A stretch of 64,000 nucleotides of DNA from Butyrivibrio sp. (GCA_015056655.1 SVFV01000010.1:1-64000), one strand, 5' to 3'. Positions 34,342-44,474 are shown, counted from the stretch's first letter. Numbers and translations are program-made. Notes: generated by a model from the letters alone, not told the origin.

Positions 34342-37014
34342 ATGAAAAAAGAACTTGCAAAAACTTATGATCCGAAGGGACTCGAAGACAGATTATATAA
34401 GAAGTGGGAGGACAATAAATACTTCCATGCAGAAGTGGATGAGACAAAGAAACCTTTCACTATTGTGATTCCACCTCCGAATATTACAGGTAAGCTTCAC
34501 ATGGGCCATGCTCTTGATAACACAATGCAGGATATTCTTATCCGCTACAAGAGAATGCAGGGCTATAATGCACTTTGGCAGCCTGGTACAGACCATGCTT
34601 CTATCGCTACCGAGGTTAGAATTATTGATACTCTTAAAGCAGAGGGAATCGATAAGAGAGATCTTGGAAGAGAGAAGTTCCTTGAGCGTGCCTGGGAGTG
34701 GAAAAAGGAATACGGTGGAACAATCATTTCCCAGCTTAAGAAGATGGGATCTTCCTGCGATTGGGATAGAGAACGTTTTACAATGGATGAAGGCTGTAAC
34801 GAGGCAGTTACAGAGGTCTTCTGTAAGATGCATGAAAAAGGCTACATATATAAAGGAAACAGAATCGTAAACTGGTGTCCTGTATGTAAGACTTCTATTT
34901 CTGATGCAGAGGTTGAGTACGAGGAGCAGGCAGGTCATCTTTGGCATATTAAATATCCTTTGATTGATGAAGACGGAACAGTAAGTAAGACAGAATTTAT
35001 TGAATTTGCAACAACTCGTCCCGAGACAATGCTTGGTGATACAGCTGTTGCAGTAAATCCTGATGATGACAGATATAAGAGATTCAAGGGTAAGAAGGTT
35101 CTTCTTCCGATAGTAAACAGAGAGCTTCCTATCGTTGAGGACAACTATGTAGATATGGAATTTGGTACCGGTGTAGTTAAGATTACTCCCGGCCATGACC
35201 CTAATGACTTCGAAGTTGGTAAGAGACACAATCTTGAGGAAATCAACATTCTCAATGATGATGCTACTATCAATGCTAACGGCGGTAAGTTCGAAGGCAT
35301 GGACCGTTATGCTGCCAGAGAAGCTATCGTTAAAGAACTCGATGAGATGGGACTTCTCGTTAAGATTGAGGACTATTCTCACAATGTAGGTACTCATGAT
35401 CGTTGCCACACAACAGTAGAGCCTATGATCAAGGCTCAGTGGTTTGTAAAGATGGATGAGCTTATTAAGCCTGCTGTTAAGGCAGTAAAGGAAGGCGAAA
35501 TAAAGCTTATTCCTCCGAGAATGGAGAAGACATACTACAACTGGACAGATAATATTCGTGACTGGTGTATTTCCAGACAGCTTTGGTGGGGACACAGAAT
35601 TCCTGCTTATTACTGTGATAAGTGCGGAGAGGTAGTTGTTTCTAAGGAAGCTCCTACAGTATGCCCTAAGTGCGGAGAGACTCACTTCACACAGGATCCT
35701 GATACGCTTGATACCTGGTTTTCATCAGCACTTTGGCCTTTCGAGACACTTGGATGGCCTCATGATACAAAGGAACTTAAGTACTTCTTCCCTACAGATG
35801 TGCTTGTAACTGGTTACGATATTATCTTCTTCTGGGTTATCAGAATGATATTCTCAAGCTATGAGAATATGGGAACATATCCTTTCCACACAGTTCTTTT
35901 CCATGGACTTGTAAGAGATTCTCAGGGTAGAAAGATGAGTAAATCTCTTGGAAATGGTATCGATCCTCTTGATATTATTGAGAACTATGGTGCAGATGCA
36001 CTTAGACTTACTCTTATCACAGGTAATGCTCCTGGAAATGATATGCGTTTCTACAACGAGAGAGTAGAGAACAGCCGTAACTTTGCAAACAAGGTATGGA
36101 ACGCTTCCAGATTCATTATGATGAACATGGGTGAAAACGAGGAGAGCGCAATCAATAAGCCCGCTCCTGCTGGACTTGAGCCCGTTGATAAGTGGATTCT
36201 TTCAAGACTTAATAACACAATACGCGAAGTAACCGAGAACATGGACAAGTATGAGCTCGGTATAGCAGTTCAGAAGGTTTATGACTTCATCTGGGATGAG
36301 TTCTGCGACTGGTACATCGAGATGGTTAAGCCTCGTCTCTACAATTCAGACGACGAAACATCTCATAAGGCAGTTCTCTGGACACTTCAGACTGTACTTA
36401 TCGATGCATTAAAGCTCCTTCATCCTTACATGCCTTTCGTTACAGAAGAAATCTTCTGCACTCTTCAGGACGAGGAGGAGTCAATCATGATTTCTTCATG
36501 GCCTGTATATAAGGATGAGTGGAATTTTGCTGAGGATGAGAAGTCAATTGAGACAATCAAGGAAGCTGTTCGTGGAATCCGTAACGTTCGTACTCAGATG
36601 AATGTTGCTCCTTCACGTAAAGCTAAGGTATACGTTGTTTCAGAGAAGGAAGAGGTTCTTGATATCTTCCGCACAGGTAAGCTTTTCTTTGAAACACTTG
36701 CTTATGCTTCAGAGTCAGAATGTCAGAATGATAAGGCTGGAATTCCTGAGGACGCTGTATCAGTAGTTCTCGCAGAAGCAGCTATTTATATTCCTTTCGC
36801 TGATCTTGTTGATATTTCTGCTGAGATCGAGCGACTTACAAAGGAGAAGAAGCGTCTCGAGGGCGAGCTTATGCGTTCTAAGAAGATGCTTGAAAATGAG
36901 AAGTTCCTTTCAAAAGCTCCTGCTGAAAAGATTGAAGAGGAGAAGGAAAAGCAGAGAAAATATGAGCAGACTTATGCTCAGGTTGAGGAAAGACTGGCTC
37001 AACTTTCAAAATAA
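34342..37014 (+). CDS. valS: Valyl-tRNA synthetase
   Basis: 890 aa, a class Ia synthetase. HMGH of the HIGH motif is in PNITGKLHMGHALD (about residues 45-58), and KMSKSLGN is at about 530-537. The editing domain CP1 lies between them (TTRPETMLGDTAVAV). Zinc-binding CDKCGE and CPKCGE (about 430-450) sit in the connecting region. The C terminus has the ValS coiled-coil arm (ERLTKEKKRLEGEL onward). It charges tRNA-Val and edits threonine. AGAGGATAGGAT precedes the ATG; folC follows 14 nt after the stop, probably in the same operon. Confidence 0.97.
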   Translation: MKKELAKTYDPKGLEDRLYKKWEDNKYFHAEVDETKKPFTIVIPPPNITGKLHMGHALDNTMQDILIRYKRMQGYNALWQPGTDHASIATEVRIIDTLKAEGIDKRDLGREKFLERAWEWKKEYGGTIISQLKKMGSSCDWDRERFTMDEGCNEAVTEVFCKMHEKGYIYKGNRIVNWCPVCKTSISDAEVEYEEQAGHLWHIKYPLIDEDGTVSKTEFIEFATTRPETMLGDTAVAVNPDDDRYKRFKGKKVLLPIVNRELPIVEDNYVDMEFGTGVVKITPGHDPNDFEVGKRHNLEEINILNDDATINANGGKFEGMDRYAAREAIVKELDEMGLLVKIEDYSHNVGTHDRCHTTVEPMIKAQWFVKMDELIKPAVKAVKEGEIKLIPPRMEKTYYNWTDNIRDWCISRQLWWGHRIPAYYCDKCGEVVVSKEAPTVCPKCGETHFTQDPDTLDTWFSSALWPFETLGWPHDTKELKYFFPTDVLVTGYDIIFFWVIRMIFSSYENMGTYPFHTVLFHGLVRDSQGRKMSKSLGNGIDPLDIIENYGADALRLTLITGNAPGNDMRFYNERVENSRNFANKVWNASRFIMMNMGENEESAINKPAPAGLEPVDKWILSRLNNTIREVTENMDKYELGIAVQKVYDFIWDEFCDWYIEMVKPRLYNSDDETSHKAVLWTLQTVLIDALKLLHPYMPFVTEEIFCTLQDEEESIMISSWPVYKDEWNFAEDEKSIETIKEAVRGIRNVRTQMNVAPSRKAKVYVVSEKEEVLDIFRTGKLFFETLAYASESECQNDKAGIPEDAVSVVLAEAAIYIPFADLVDISAEIERLTKEKKRLEGELMRSKKMLENEKFLSKAPAEKIEEEKEKQRKYEQTYAQVEERLAQLSK

Positions 37015-37028
37015 TGTGAGGCTGGGGT

Positions 37029-38429
37029 ATGAAAGACGAATTTGCTTCGCGTATCGATGAAATAATGATGCGTATTGATTCGGGGGACAGATTAGGATTT
37101 TATGAATGCGAACGCTTTATAGAATTGATTCCGGCTTTTACAGAAAAGCATTCTACTCCTGATACCAGAAGATTTTTGGAATACTTAGGCAGTCCCGACT
37201 GCAAGATGAAAATTATACATGTGGCAGGAACAAACGGAAAAGGCTCTGTCTGCAATTATTTATCTGAAATATTGCGACAGACAGGCTTTTCTGTTGGAAT
37301 GTTTACGTCACCTCACCTCATAAAGCTTACCGAGCGATTCTGTATCAATGGTAAGCCAATCGAGGATAATATTTTCTGCGAGATTTTTGCAGGACTTATG
37401 CTTCGAATTAGGGAATATGACAAGAAGGAATATTTCCCAACATATTTTGAGTTTTTGTTTTTCATGGCGATGATGCTTTATGACAAGTACACCGTCGATT
37501 ACCTTGTTCTGGAAACAGGACTTGGTGGAAGGCTTGATGCTACAAACAGCGTCCATAAGCCTATGCTTGATGTCATCACCGAAATAGGTATGGATCACAT
37601 GCAATACCTTGGAAATACTATCTCTGAGATAGCAGCTGAAAAAGCTGGTATCATCAGAGAAAATACTCCATTGGTATTTTTAAACAAACGAGATGTCAGC
37701 ACTGAAGTTATAGAAAAAAGAGCCACAGAGCTTGGAAGTAAAATCTACCGAGTAGAGCCATCTTATGCGTTTGATATTAAGCCCGAACCTGATGATGCGG
37801 GTAATATTTGCATTGATTTTTCCTATGAGTCAAAGTATGATAAATATTGCGGTTTGCGTATCCAAACTGTTGCAAAATTCCAAACAGAAAATGCTGCAAT
37901 TGCGATAATGAGTGCCAGAGCTCTTATGGATATGGGAGTTCCTATTACGGAAGAGGATATCAGATTCGGACTCCGTAAGGCTAAATGGGGTGGAAGAATG
38001 GAACTTGTTCTTCCAGGCATTTATGTTGATGGTGCTCATAATGTTGATGGAATGGAGGCATTTCTTGACAGCGTCAGGGAGATTCCCTGCCAGGGACACA
38101 GATACCTCCTGTTTGGTGCGGTTTCCGATAAACAATATCATCTGATGATCAGACAGATATTGGAGGAGAACCTTTTTGACCGCGTATTTATATCGGTGCT
38201 TGAAACCAGCAGAACAGTTTCTGAGGCACAGCTTAAGGCTGCGATAGAATCAGAAACAGCCAGACTTGAAAGAGAAGTAAATACTAAATTCGTCTACTAT
38301 GGAAGTGTTAGAGATGCACTTATGGATATCCTCACAGAGAGAGGTGTAGGCGATGTTGTATTTGCTGCCGGATCCTTGTATCTGGTTGGTCAGGTCAGAG
38401 AATCTTTGGGAATAATGCCCGGTAATTGA
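37029..38429 (+). CDS. folC: Folylpolyglutamate synthase/dihydrofolate synthase
   Basis: 466 aa, a Mur-ligase fold enzyme. The P-loop HVAGTNGKGSVCNYLSE is at about residues 60-76, followed by GMFTSPHLIKLTERF (omega loop) and ETGLGGRLDATN (about 160). The C-terminal domain has DGAHNVDGMEAF. It adds glutamate to folates, and possibly to dihydropteroate. valS-folC is the common order in Firmicutes, which supports an operon. The RBS is GAGGCTGGGG. Confidence 0.94.
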   Translation: MKDEFASRIDEIMMRIDSGDRLGFYECERFIELIPAFTEKHSTPDTRRFLEYLGSPDCKMKIIHVAGTNGKGSVCNYLSEILRQTGFSVGMFTSPHLIKLTERFCINGKPIEDNIFCEIFAGLMLRIREYDKKEYFPTYFEFLFFMAMMLYDKYTVDYLVLETGLGGRLDATNSVHKPMLDVITEIGMDHMQYLGNTISEIAAEKAGIIRENTPLVFLNKRDVSTEVIEKRATELGSKIYRVEPSYAFDIKPEPDDAGNICIDFSYESKYDKYCGLRIQTVAKFQTENAAIAIMSARALMDMGVPITEEDIRFGLRKAKWGGRMELVLPGIYVDGAHNVDGMEAFLDSVREIPCQGHRYLLFGAVSDKQYHLMIRQILEENLFDRVFISVLETSRTVSEAQLKAAIESETARLEREVNTKFVYYGSVRDALMDILTERGVGDVVFAAGSLYLVGQVRESLGIMPGN

Positions 38430-38452
38430 TAATTTATATGAGGGATTAAGTA

Positions 38453-38626
38453 ATGATAAATTTTGAAAATGAACTTAAGAAGTTCAGACCCAGCCTTGAG
38501 ATTGAGGATGCAGAAGAAATCATCTACAATCAGGACCTGGATGACATGGCAGATATTCTGGTTGGCCTTATCAAAGAGGCCAGAACAGAGGACGCTGGAA
38601 GACACAGCGCACCTAAGTATAAATAA
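38453..38626 (+). CDS. Small 57-aa protein of unknown function (not in the ORF track)
   Basis: MINFENELKKFRPSLEIEDA onward to RHSAPKYK, 57 residues. It is acidic and helical, with no signal or membrane segment. A weak GAGGGATTAAG RBS precedes the ATG, 23 nt after folC, so it is likely in the valS-folC operon. Sense-strand frame, good codon use and position support a real gene. I recall no function for it. Confidence 0.6.
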   Translation: MINFENELKKFRPSLEIEDAEEIIYNQDLDDMADILVGLIKEARTEDAGRHSAPKYK

Positions 38627-38700
38627 TTAGATAATACTTACGTGTAAATGGCCATGGATGCCCGGTCTATATATCAGCTTAAGGGGGCTGTCTTCTTATT

Positions 38701-40113
38701 ATGAATTGTTATCAGTGTGGAGCAGAGCTTACGAGCCGCGAATTCTGCCCGAATTGCGGAGCGAAAGTTAAAGTATATAAGCGTATCATGGCACTTTCAA
38801 ACCGTTATTATAACGAGGGTCTTGAGAGAGCACAGATCCGCAACATGTCAGGTGCAGTAGAATCCTTGCACCAAAGTTTAAAACTTAATAAGAGAAATAT
38901 TCAGGCCAGAAACCTTTTAGGACTGGTCTATTACGAGACTGGTGAAGTTGTTGCAGCATTAAGTGAATGGGTTATTAGTAAGAACCTAAAGAGCAACGAG
39001 AACGCTGCGGATGATTATATCAATCTTGTTCAGAATGACCTTTCAAGACTTGAGAACTTTAACCAGACGATCAAGAAGTACAATATAGCTCTTAACTACT
39101 GTCATCAGGACAGTTTGGATATGGCTATAATTCAGCTCAAGAAAGTTCTTTCTATGAACCCGAGCTTTATAAGAGCTCATCTTTTACTTGCGCTTTTGTA
39201 CCTTAACAATGGCAATTATGCCAAGGCAAAGATTGAAGCAGAGAAGAGCTTAAAGCTTGATACAGGAAATGTAATGGCTGCCAGATATCTTAAGGAAGCA
39301 GAAGGAATGATGCTCCCTCAGGATGTTAAGGAAGCCGAGAGTAAAGAGAAAAATAGCGGCGATGTCATCAGATATCAGCGAGATAATGAGACAATTATCC
39401 AGCCGGTAAGGAATAATGTCTTTACAAGGAGCGGATCAATATGGGGTATTGTCTTGGGAGTTATTCTTGGAATAGCTGTTGCCTGCTTCCTTATCCTTCC
39501 TAAGCGTATTCAGGAAATGAATGCAAGCTACAAGACCCAGATTGCTGAGATAAGCGAGGAGTCTGATTCCAAATCAGCTAAACTTGGGGAATATGAACAG
39601 CAGATAGAGGCATTAAAGTCAGAGCTTGATGGACTAAAAACAGAGATGACCTCTATGGAGAGCTCAGATTCTACAAGCTCAGCAGGTAATGACCTTATGG
39701 AAGCAGTTTCATTATATTTGAATGATGCTACCAATATCGATGGTATAGAAGAAAAGCTTGCGAAGGTTGACCTTAATTCTATGGAAGATGAGGCGACCAA
39801 GGAGTTTAAGGATTTGTATGACAGTTTCATGGTGCTTGTTGGCGCAGAGCTTTCAAAGAGAAGCTATGATACTGGATACGAGGCATATAGAAGTGCTGAT
39901 TATGAGACAGCGATTACGTTCCTGTCCAAGGCATTTCAATATGATAATACTAATGTTGATGCTCTATACAATCTTGGAAATGCATACTATGAGAGCGGTG
40001 ACACTGACAATGCGAAGGTCGTATATGATCAGGTGATTAACGACTTCTCAGATACGAGAAGTGCTTCGTCTGCAGAGACCAAGTTGGCTGAGATAAACAA
40101 TGCTACAAATTAG
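38701..40113 (+). CDS. Zinc-ribbon and TPR membrane protein
   Basis: 470 aa. An N-terminal zinc ribbon (CYQCGAELTSREFCPNCGAK, residues 3-22) is followed by two or three TPR units (about 35-205), one transmembrane helix (SIWGIVLGVILGIAVACFLIL, about 245-265), an outside coiled coil (about 275-325) and a C-terminal TPR pair (about 385-460). The layout suggests a cytoplasmic metal-ribbon domain linked through the membrane to an extracellular scaffold. Such proteins are common in Lachnospiraceae without known function. The stop overlaps the track's start of the next gene, so coupling with the acyltransferase is likely. Confidence 0.8.
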   Translation: MNCYQCGAELTSREFCPNCGAKVKVYKRIMALSNRYYNEGLERAQIRNMSGAVESLHQSLKLNKRNIQARNLLGLVYYETGEVVAALSEWVISKNLKSNENAADDYINLVQNDLSRLENFNQTIKKYNIALNYCHQDSLDMAIIQLKKVLSMNPSFIRAHLLLALLYLNNGNYAKAKIEAEKSLKLDTGNVMAARYLKEAEGMMLPQDVKEAESKEKNSGDVIRYQRDNETIIQPVRNNVFTRSGSIWGIVLGVILGIAVACFLILPKRIQEMNASYKTQIAEISEESDSKSAKLGEYEQQIEALKSELDGLKTEMTSMESSDSTSSAGNDLMEAVSLYLNDATNIDGIEEKLAKVDLNSMEDEATKEFKDLYDSFMVLVGAELSKRSYDTGYEAYRSADYETAITFLSKAFQYDNTNVDALYNLGNAYYESGDTDNAKVVYDQVINDFSDTRSASSAETKLAEINNATN

Positions 40114-40120
40114 TGGAAAT

Positions 40121-41497
40121 ATGATCAATTTTTCAGATTTATCTTTTATATTCAGATTTTTGCCGATATTTCTGATTGTATATTATGGTGTACCCTACAG
40201 GTTCAGGGCTATAGTTCTGTCCCTTGGCAGCCTTGTATTTTATGCAGTCGGAGATATCAGAAATCTGGCTGTATTTATTATATGTATTGCAATTAATTAT
40301 CTTATATCATTTAAAACAGCGGAACGCAGAGGAGCGTTCCTTTTTCTGATTGTCGTATTAGATGCCACAATGCTGGCATTCTTTAAACTGGCATTTTCTT
40401 ATGGGCAGGGAATTATGCTGCCACTCGGAATCAGCTTCTTTATTTTCAAAATGATATCCTTCCAGGCAGATCTGTACATGGGGAAAATCAAAAAGTTCCC
40501 GGGCTTTTGGAATGAGCTTGCGTATTTTTCAATGTTTCCTCAGGTTACGCAGGGACCGATTATGCGTTATGAGGATTATCTGAAAAATGACCTCATTTCC
40601 GGCGAAGCAGATATGTTTCTGATTTTAAAAGACAGACTTATCCTTTGCTTTGAAAGATTGGAGGAAGGTCTTTTCTGGTTTGCCCTTGGATTTGGAATGA
40701 AGATACTTATAGCAGATCATCTGGCTATGATGTGGAATGATATAGGAACTATTGGCTATGAAAGTATATCAACTCCCCTGGCATGGGCGGGCGCAGCATG
40801 TTATAGCCTTAATCTCTATTTTGACTTTTGGGGATATTCACTTATGGCAGCAGGTATAGGAGTATGCCTGGGATTCCCATTTGTTGAGAACTTCAATCAT
40901 CCATACGCTGCCGGAAGCGTGAGTGAATTTTATAGAAGATGGCATGTGACACTAGGAACATGGTTTAGAGATTATGTGTATATTCCCTTGGGTGGAAGCA
41001 AAAAGGGTAACAAGAAAACCGCTATCAATCTTGTGATAGTATGGCTGTTAACAGGCTTTTGGCATGGAGTGACATTTAATTTCCTTATCTGGTGCCTTGC
41101 GCTCCTTGTTATGATACTGGCTGAGAAATTTATTCTTTCGAAAAAGGAAATACTTTTAAAATTAATTGGAAGAATCAATGTTCTTATTTTGATCCCTGTT
41201 ACATGGATTGCATTTGCAATAAACTCTACCAGTGATCTGAAGAATTATTTACTTAGAATGTTTCCTGTTAATGGCCCTGGGGTTGCAGTTAATCCGGGGG
41301 ATTTTTCCAAGCTGTCCGGGATGTATGGCGTATTTATGGTAGCAGGATTGATACTGCTTATTCCCGCTGTATTTGATTTTGTAAATAAACACAGAGAAAA
41401 AACTGTGATGAAATTAGCAGTGCTTATTCTATTTTGGATTTGCGCTTGTTTTGCCTCTATGAAGGCAGGTAACCCGTTTATGTATCTGAGTTTTTGA
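40121..41497 (+). CDS. MBOAT family O-acyltransferase (AlgI/DltB/PatA-like)
   Basis: 458 aa from MINFSDLSFIFRFLP; the track starts 7 codons earlier but without an RBS. About 10-12 helices, with the MBOAT signatures QGPIMRYEDY, FYRRWHVTLGTWFRDYVYIPLGG and, importantly, the catalytic His in LTGFWHGVTFNF. It moves acyl groups across the membrane for O-acetylation of a wall polysaccharide or peptidoglycan. The SGNH-type gene that follows (41510) is the expected partner for the extracellular transfer step. Confidence 0.92.
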   Translation: MINFSDLSFIFRFLPIFLIVYYGVPYRFRAIVLSLGSLVFYAVGDIRNLAVFIICIAINYLISFKTAERRGAFLFLIVVLDATMLAFFKLAFSYGQGIMLPLGISFFIFKMISFQADLYMGKIKKFPGFWNELAYFSMFPQVTQGPIMRYEDYLKNDLISGEADMFLILKDRLILCFERLEEGLFWFALGFGMKILIADHLAMMWNDIGTIGYESISTPLAWAGAACYSLNLYFDFWGYSLMAAGIGVCLGFPFVENFNHPYAAGSVSEFYRRWHVTLGTWFRDYVYIPLGGSKKGNKKTAINLVIVWLLTGFWHGVTFNFLIWCLALLVMILAEKFILSKKEILLKLIGRINVLILIPVTWIAFAINSTSDLKNYLLRMFPVNGPGVAVNPGDFSKLSGMYGVFMVAGLILLIPAVFDFVNKHREKTVMKLAVLILFWICACFASMKAGNPFMYLSF

Positions 41498-41509
41498 GGT
41501 GCTGACTGG

Positions 41510-42760
41510 ATGAAAGTTTTTTCAAGGTTCATCCTCGTTTCGGGAATTGCTGTTGTATGGATTGCATTGACAGTTGATTCCTTTATGGCGAAGGATACCC
41601 TTTACAGAGAATTTGAATATGATGCATCTTCTGCTCCGATAATGTCCCTTTCCTTAAGGAGACTATTTGAGCGAAGAACGCCTTTCCTTGTTGAGCTTGC
41701 AAATGGAGATTATGCCAAGTGGCAGGCAGAGGAACTGGCAAAGGCTGAGCAGGAAAAAGCAGAAGCGGCAGAGAATGCAGGAAATGCTGAACCTGCTGAT
41801 GCAACTGCCCAAGGCACAGAAGATGCAGCCAAAGAAAACGACGCCGCTTTAGAAGTTCCAGGTGAAGCTACTGGTGAAGCGCCAGCAGAGGAAGCCACCC
41901 CTGAAGCCACAGAGGAGCCGGTTGTTGAAAATTATGTTATGACAGAGGTGCCTGACAGCTACTTCGAAGGTGCACTTTTTATTGGAGATTCAAGAACAGT
42001 TGGGTTATCTGAGTATTGCGAGCAGCTTAAGGATGTTGCAAGGTTTTACTCTAAGATATCCCTTACAATCTATGATTTTGGTAAAAAGGAATTTGTTGAG
42101 GTTCCTGTAATGCCAGAAACACCAGAGGATGTGGCCCAGGAAGGAACGCCCGAGGAGGTAGCTGGAGACACAGCGGCTCCTGAAGGAGAAGTACAAAACG
42201 CAGAGCCTGCTACGGAATCAGTTGAAAATGCAGAAACCGTTGCAGAAACAGCGGATGTACCAGAAGATATCCCTATGGAAAAGGTTACAATTGAAGAAGC
42301 CCTTTCCAGGGAACAGTTTAATAAGATTTATATCATGCTCGGTATCAATGAGCTTGGAAGCGGCAGCGTAGAGAGCTTCTGCACAGCCTATGGTGACGTA
42401 GTAAACAGAATAAGAGAGCTTCAACCTGATGCAATTATCTATATTCAGGGTATTATGCATGTGACTGGTGAGAAGAGCAATAAGGACAAGGTTTTCAAAA
42501 ACGAAAACATAAATGTCAGAAATGAAGGGCTTAAAGCACTTGCAGACAACCAACATGTCTTTTATATAGACATGAATGAAGCTACTGATGACGAAGCTGG
42601 AAATCTGAAAGAAGATTTATCATTTGATAACGTACATTTAAAGGCAAAATCCTACGCTTTATGGTATGATTATTTGAAAACACATGCTTATGTAAAAGAG
42701 AGCGAATATTTGGTGATGCAGGCCAAAGAAAAAGAAGTGGAAACACAACCAACGGAGTAA
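41510..42760 (+). CDS. SGNH/GDSL hydrolase-type acyltransferase partner with low-complexity inserts
   Basis: 416 aa. An N-terminal membrane anchor (residues 5-25) is followed by an Ala/Glu-rich spacer (about 70-145), then the SGNH fold: block I FIGDSRTVGLSEY (Ser), block III MLGINELGS (Asn), and block V DNVHLKAKSYALW (Asp/His). A second Glu/Ala/Pro-rich insert of about 60 residues (near residues 200-265) interrupts the catalytic domain between blocks I and III. With the adjacent MBOAT protein it probably O-acetylates an extracellular glycan. The gene starts 12 nt after the MBOAT stop. The RBS is GAGGTGCTGACTGG. Confidence 0.82.
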   Translation: MKVFSRFILVSGIAVVWIALTVDSFMAKDTLYREFEYDASSAPIMSLSLRRLFERRTPFLVELANGDYAKWQAEELAKAEQEKAEAAENAGNAEPADATAQGTEDAAKENDAALEVPGEATGEAPAEEATPEATEEPVVENYVMTEVPDSYFEGALFIGDSRTVGLSEYCEQLKDVARFYSKISLTIYDFGKKEFVEVPVMPETPEDVAQEGTPEEVAGDTAAPEGEVQNAEPATESVENAETVAETADVPEDIPMEKVTIEEALSREQFNKIYIMLGINELGSGSVESFCTAYGDVVNRIRELQPDAIIYIQGIMHVTGEKSNKDKVFKNENINVRNEGLKALADNQHVFYIDMNEATDDEAGNLKEDLSFDNVHLKAKSYALWYDYLKTHAYVKESEYLVMQAKEKEVETQPTE

Positions 42761-42765
42761 AAAGT

Positions 42766-43008
42766 ATGCCAAGGCAAATGGTTTTTAAAATGGAGCGCCC
42801 GGGTCTCTTGAAAGAAGGGGATGAGATCACAGTAACAGAGGGCGAACTTCCTAGTAACGTTTATTACACAATCGACCCATCTCTTGCAATGAGCGCGAAT
42901 TATCCATTTCGTGAGAGAATGGCGGAGAGAAAGGGCGTTGTGCTAAAAGTGGAAGAGAACGACAGAGGTTATTATGTGACAGCTGAGTTTGATCCGGATA
43001 AACAATGA
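42766..43008 (+). CDS. Small 80-aa protein of unknown function
   Basis: 80 aa, beginning 5 nt after the SGNH gene. It is soluble, with KGVVLKVEENDRGYYVTAEF in the second half suggesting a small beta-barrel. It is in the same direction and spacing as the operon around it. No family is recognised. Its stop lies about 20 nt before the RidA start. Confidence 0.6.
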   Translation: MPRQMVFKMERPGLLKEGDEITVTEGELPSNVYYTIDPSLAMSANYPFRERMAERKGVVLKVEENDRGYYVTAEFDPDKQ

Positions 43009-43028
43009 ATTTTTGGAGGTATGAAAAA

Positions 43029-43409
43029 ATGCAGAAAATCGTAACAGACAAGGCACCGGCAGCAATCGGACCGTATTCACAGGCAATAAAGGCAGGGGAT
43101 TTCCTTTATGCTTCAGGTCAGATTCCGATTAACCCTGCTACAGGTGAAATCGAGGGAAATGATGTTTCAGAGCAGGCTGAGCTTGTTTGCAAAAATATTG
43201 GGGAGATTCTTAAGGCAGCAGGAACTGACTATGAGCACGTAGTTAAGACTAGCTGTTTCTTAGCAGAAATGTCTGATTTTGGCGCATTCAACGCTGTTTA
43301 TGAAAAGTTTTTCACAGGTAAACCGGCTAGAAGCTGCGTTGCAGTAAAACAGCTTCCCAAGGACGTATTGTGTGAGGTTGAGGTCATAGCATATCTTGGA
43401 AAGGATTGA
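43029..43409 (+). CDS. ridA: RidA/YjgF-family enamine/imine deaminase
   Basis: 126 aa from MQKIVTDKAPAAIGPYSQ; the track starts eight codons earlier, but GGAGG is placed 9 nt before this ATG. IGPYSQAIKAG, YASGQIPINPATGE, KTSCFLAEM and the arginine motif PARSCVAVKQLPKD are conserved RidA features; the Arg binds the carboxylate of the imine substrate. It hydrolyses reactive 2-aminoacrylate. It sits inside an envelope-gene operon. Confidence 0.93.
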   Translation: MQKIVTDKAPAAIGPYSQAIKAGDFLYASGQIPINPATGEIEGNDVSEQAELVCKNIGEILKAAGTDYEHVVKTSCFLAEMSDFGAFNAVYEKFFTGKPARSCVAVKQLPKDVLCEVEVIAYLGKD

Positions 43410-43412
43410 TCT

Positions 43413-44468
43413 ATGCGTTTGAAAGTAGTTTCGACTTTCGCATTGGTATCAATGGCTTTAATTCTTGGTGGCTGTGGCGGCATGAAGAAACATAATAATG
43501 TTGACTCTGCCATTTTACACATACAGAATCTCGAGTACGACGAGGCGATGGTGAGCCTTGATGCGGCAGAGGAAGCTGGGGAGGATGAGAGACTCCTTGG
43601 TAGAGCTCGCGGGATTATGTATAGGAATCTGGGACAGTATGAAGAGGCTGTAACTGAGCTTCTTAAATCTCTTGCTTCTTCTGATGGATTCCCCAGGGAT
43701 ATGGACTACGATACCAATTATTATCTTGCGGATTCATACATAAAGCTTGGAAGATATGACGAGGCAATAGCTGTATATGATGCAATCCTTGATCTTAGGA
43801 AAAAGGATAAGGACTCATATTATATGAGAGGCCTGGCCAGACTTTACAATCAGGATCATGATGGTGCATCCTCTGATTTCAATAAAGCTATAAGTCTTGC
43901 GCCCAAGGACTATGATCTTAGAATCATGGTTTACAAGGCATATTCCTTAAATGGATATGAGGAGGAAGGCAAATCCATATTGGAGGCCTGCCTTAATAAC
44001 AATGACCCTAACATGACCAATTATGAGAAGGGGCAGATTTCCTATTATCTTGGAAACAACGCTGATGCTCAGTCATTTCTCGAGCTTGCTCGTAACGAGC
44101 GCGATACAAAGAAGGCTCCTGTTGTGCTTTTGCTGGGACAGACCGGAGAAAAGCAGGGAGATTATAACTATGCTATCAGTGTTTACAAGACCTTTTTGGC
44201 TGAGGAGCCAGAGCATGCTGACATATATAATCAGCTTGGCCTCTGCCAGATAAAAATGGGAGATTATGAAAACGCTGTAGCAGCTTTTGATGCGGGACTT
44301 TTATTAGATGATCCGCAGTACAATAAGGCTCTCATGCTCAATGAGATAACAGCTTATGAGTATGCAGGCAATTTTGCTCAGGCGAAAACTTTAATGGAAA
44401 AATATAGGAAGGCGTATCCGGATGACCTGGATGCGGAAAGAGAGGAGATATTCCTTTCTACAAGGTAG
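43413..44468 (+). CDS. TPR-repeat lipoprotein
   Basis: 351 aa with a signal peptide and lipobox LILGGC (Cys at about residue 21). From residue 35 to the end it is composed of about eight TPR units (for example YEEAVTELLKSLAS, YDEAIAVYDAILD, YNYAISVYKTFLAEE). It is anchored in the outer leaflet of the membrane, probably as a scaffold for wall enzymes, one of which (D,D-carboxypeptidase) is encoded 6 nt downstream. It starts 3 nt after ridA. Confidence 0.82.
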   Translation: MRLKVVSTFALVSMALILGGCGGMKKHNNVDSAILHIQNLEYDEAMVSLDAAEEAGEDERLLGRARGIMYRNLGQYEEAVTELLKSLASSDGFPRDMDYDTNYYLADSYIKLGRYDEAIAVYDAILDLRKKDKDSYYMRGLARLYNQDHDGASSDFNKAISLAPKDYDLRIMVYKAYSLNGYEEEGKSILEACLNNNDPNMTNYEKGQISYYLGNNADAQSFLELARNERDTKKAPVVLLLGQTGEKQGDYNYAISVYKTFLAEEPEHADIYNQLGLCQIKMGDYENAVAAFDAGLLLDDPQYNKALMLNEITAYEYAGNFAQAKTLMEKYRKAYPDDLDAEREEIFLSTR

Positions 44469-44474
44469 ATAGAA

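Noticed and set aside
34393-35685. 430-aa minus-strand ORF opposite valS
   Set aside because: It is fully antisense to a clear valyl-tRNA synthetase; a by-product of codon bias with no RBS or family features.
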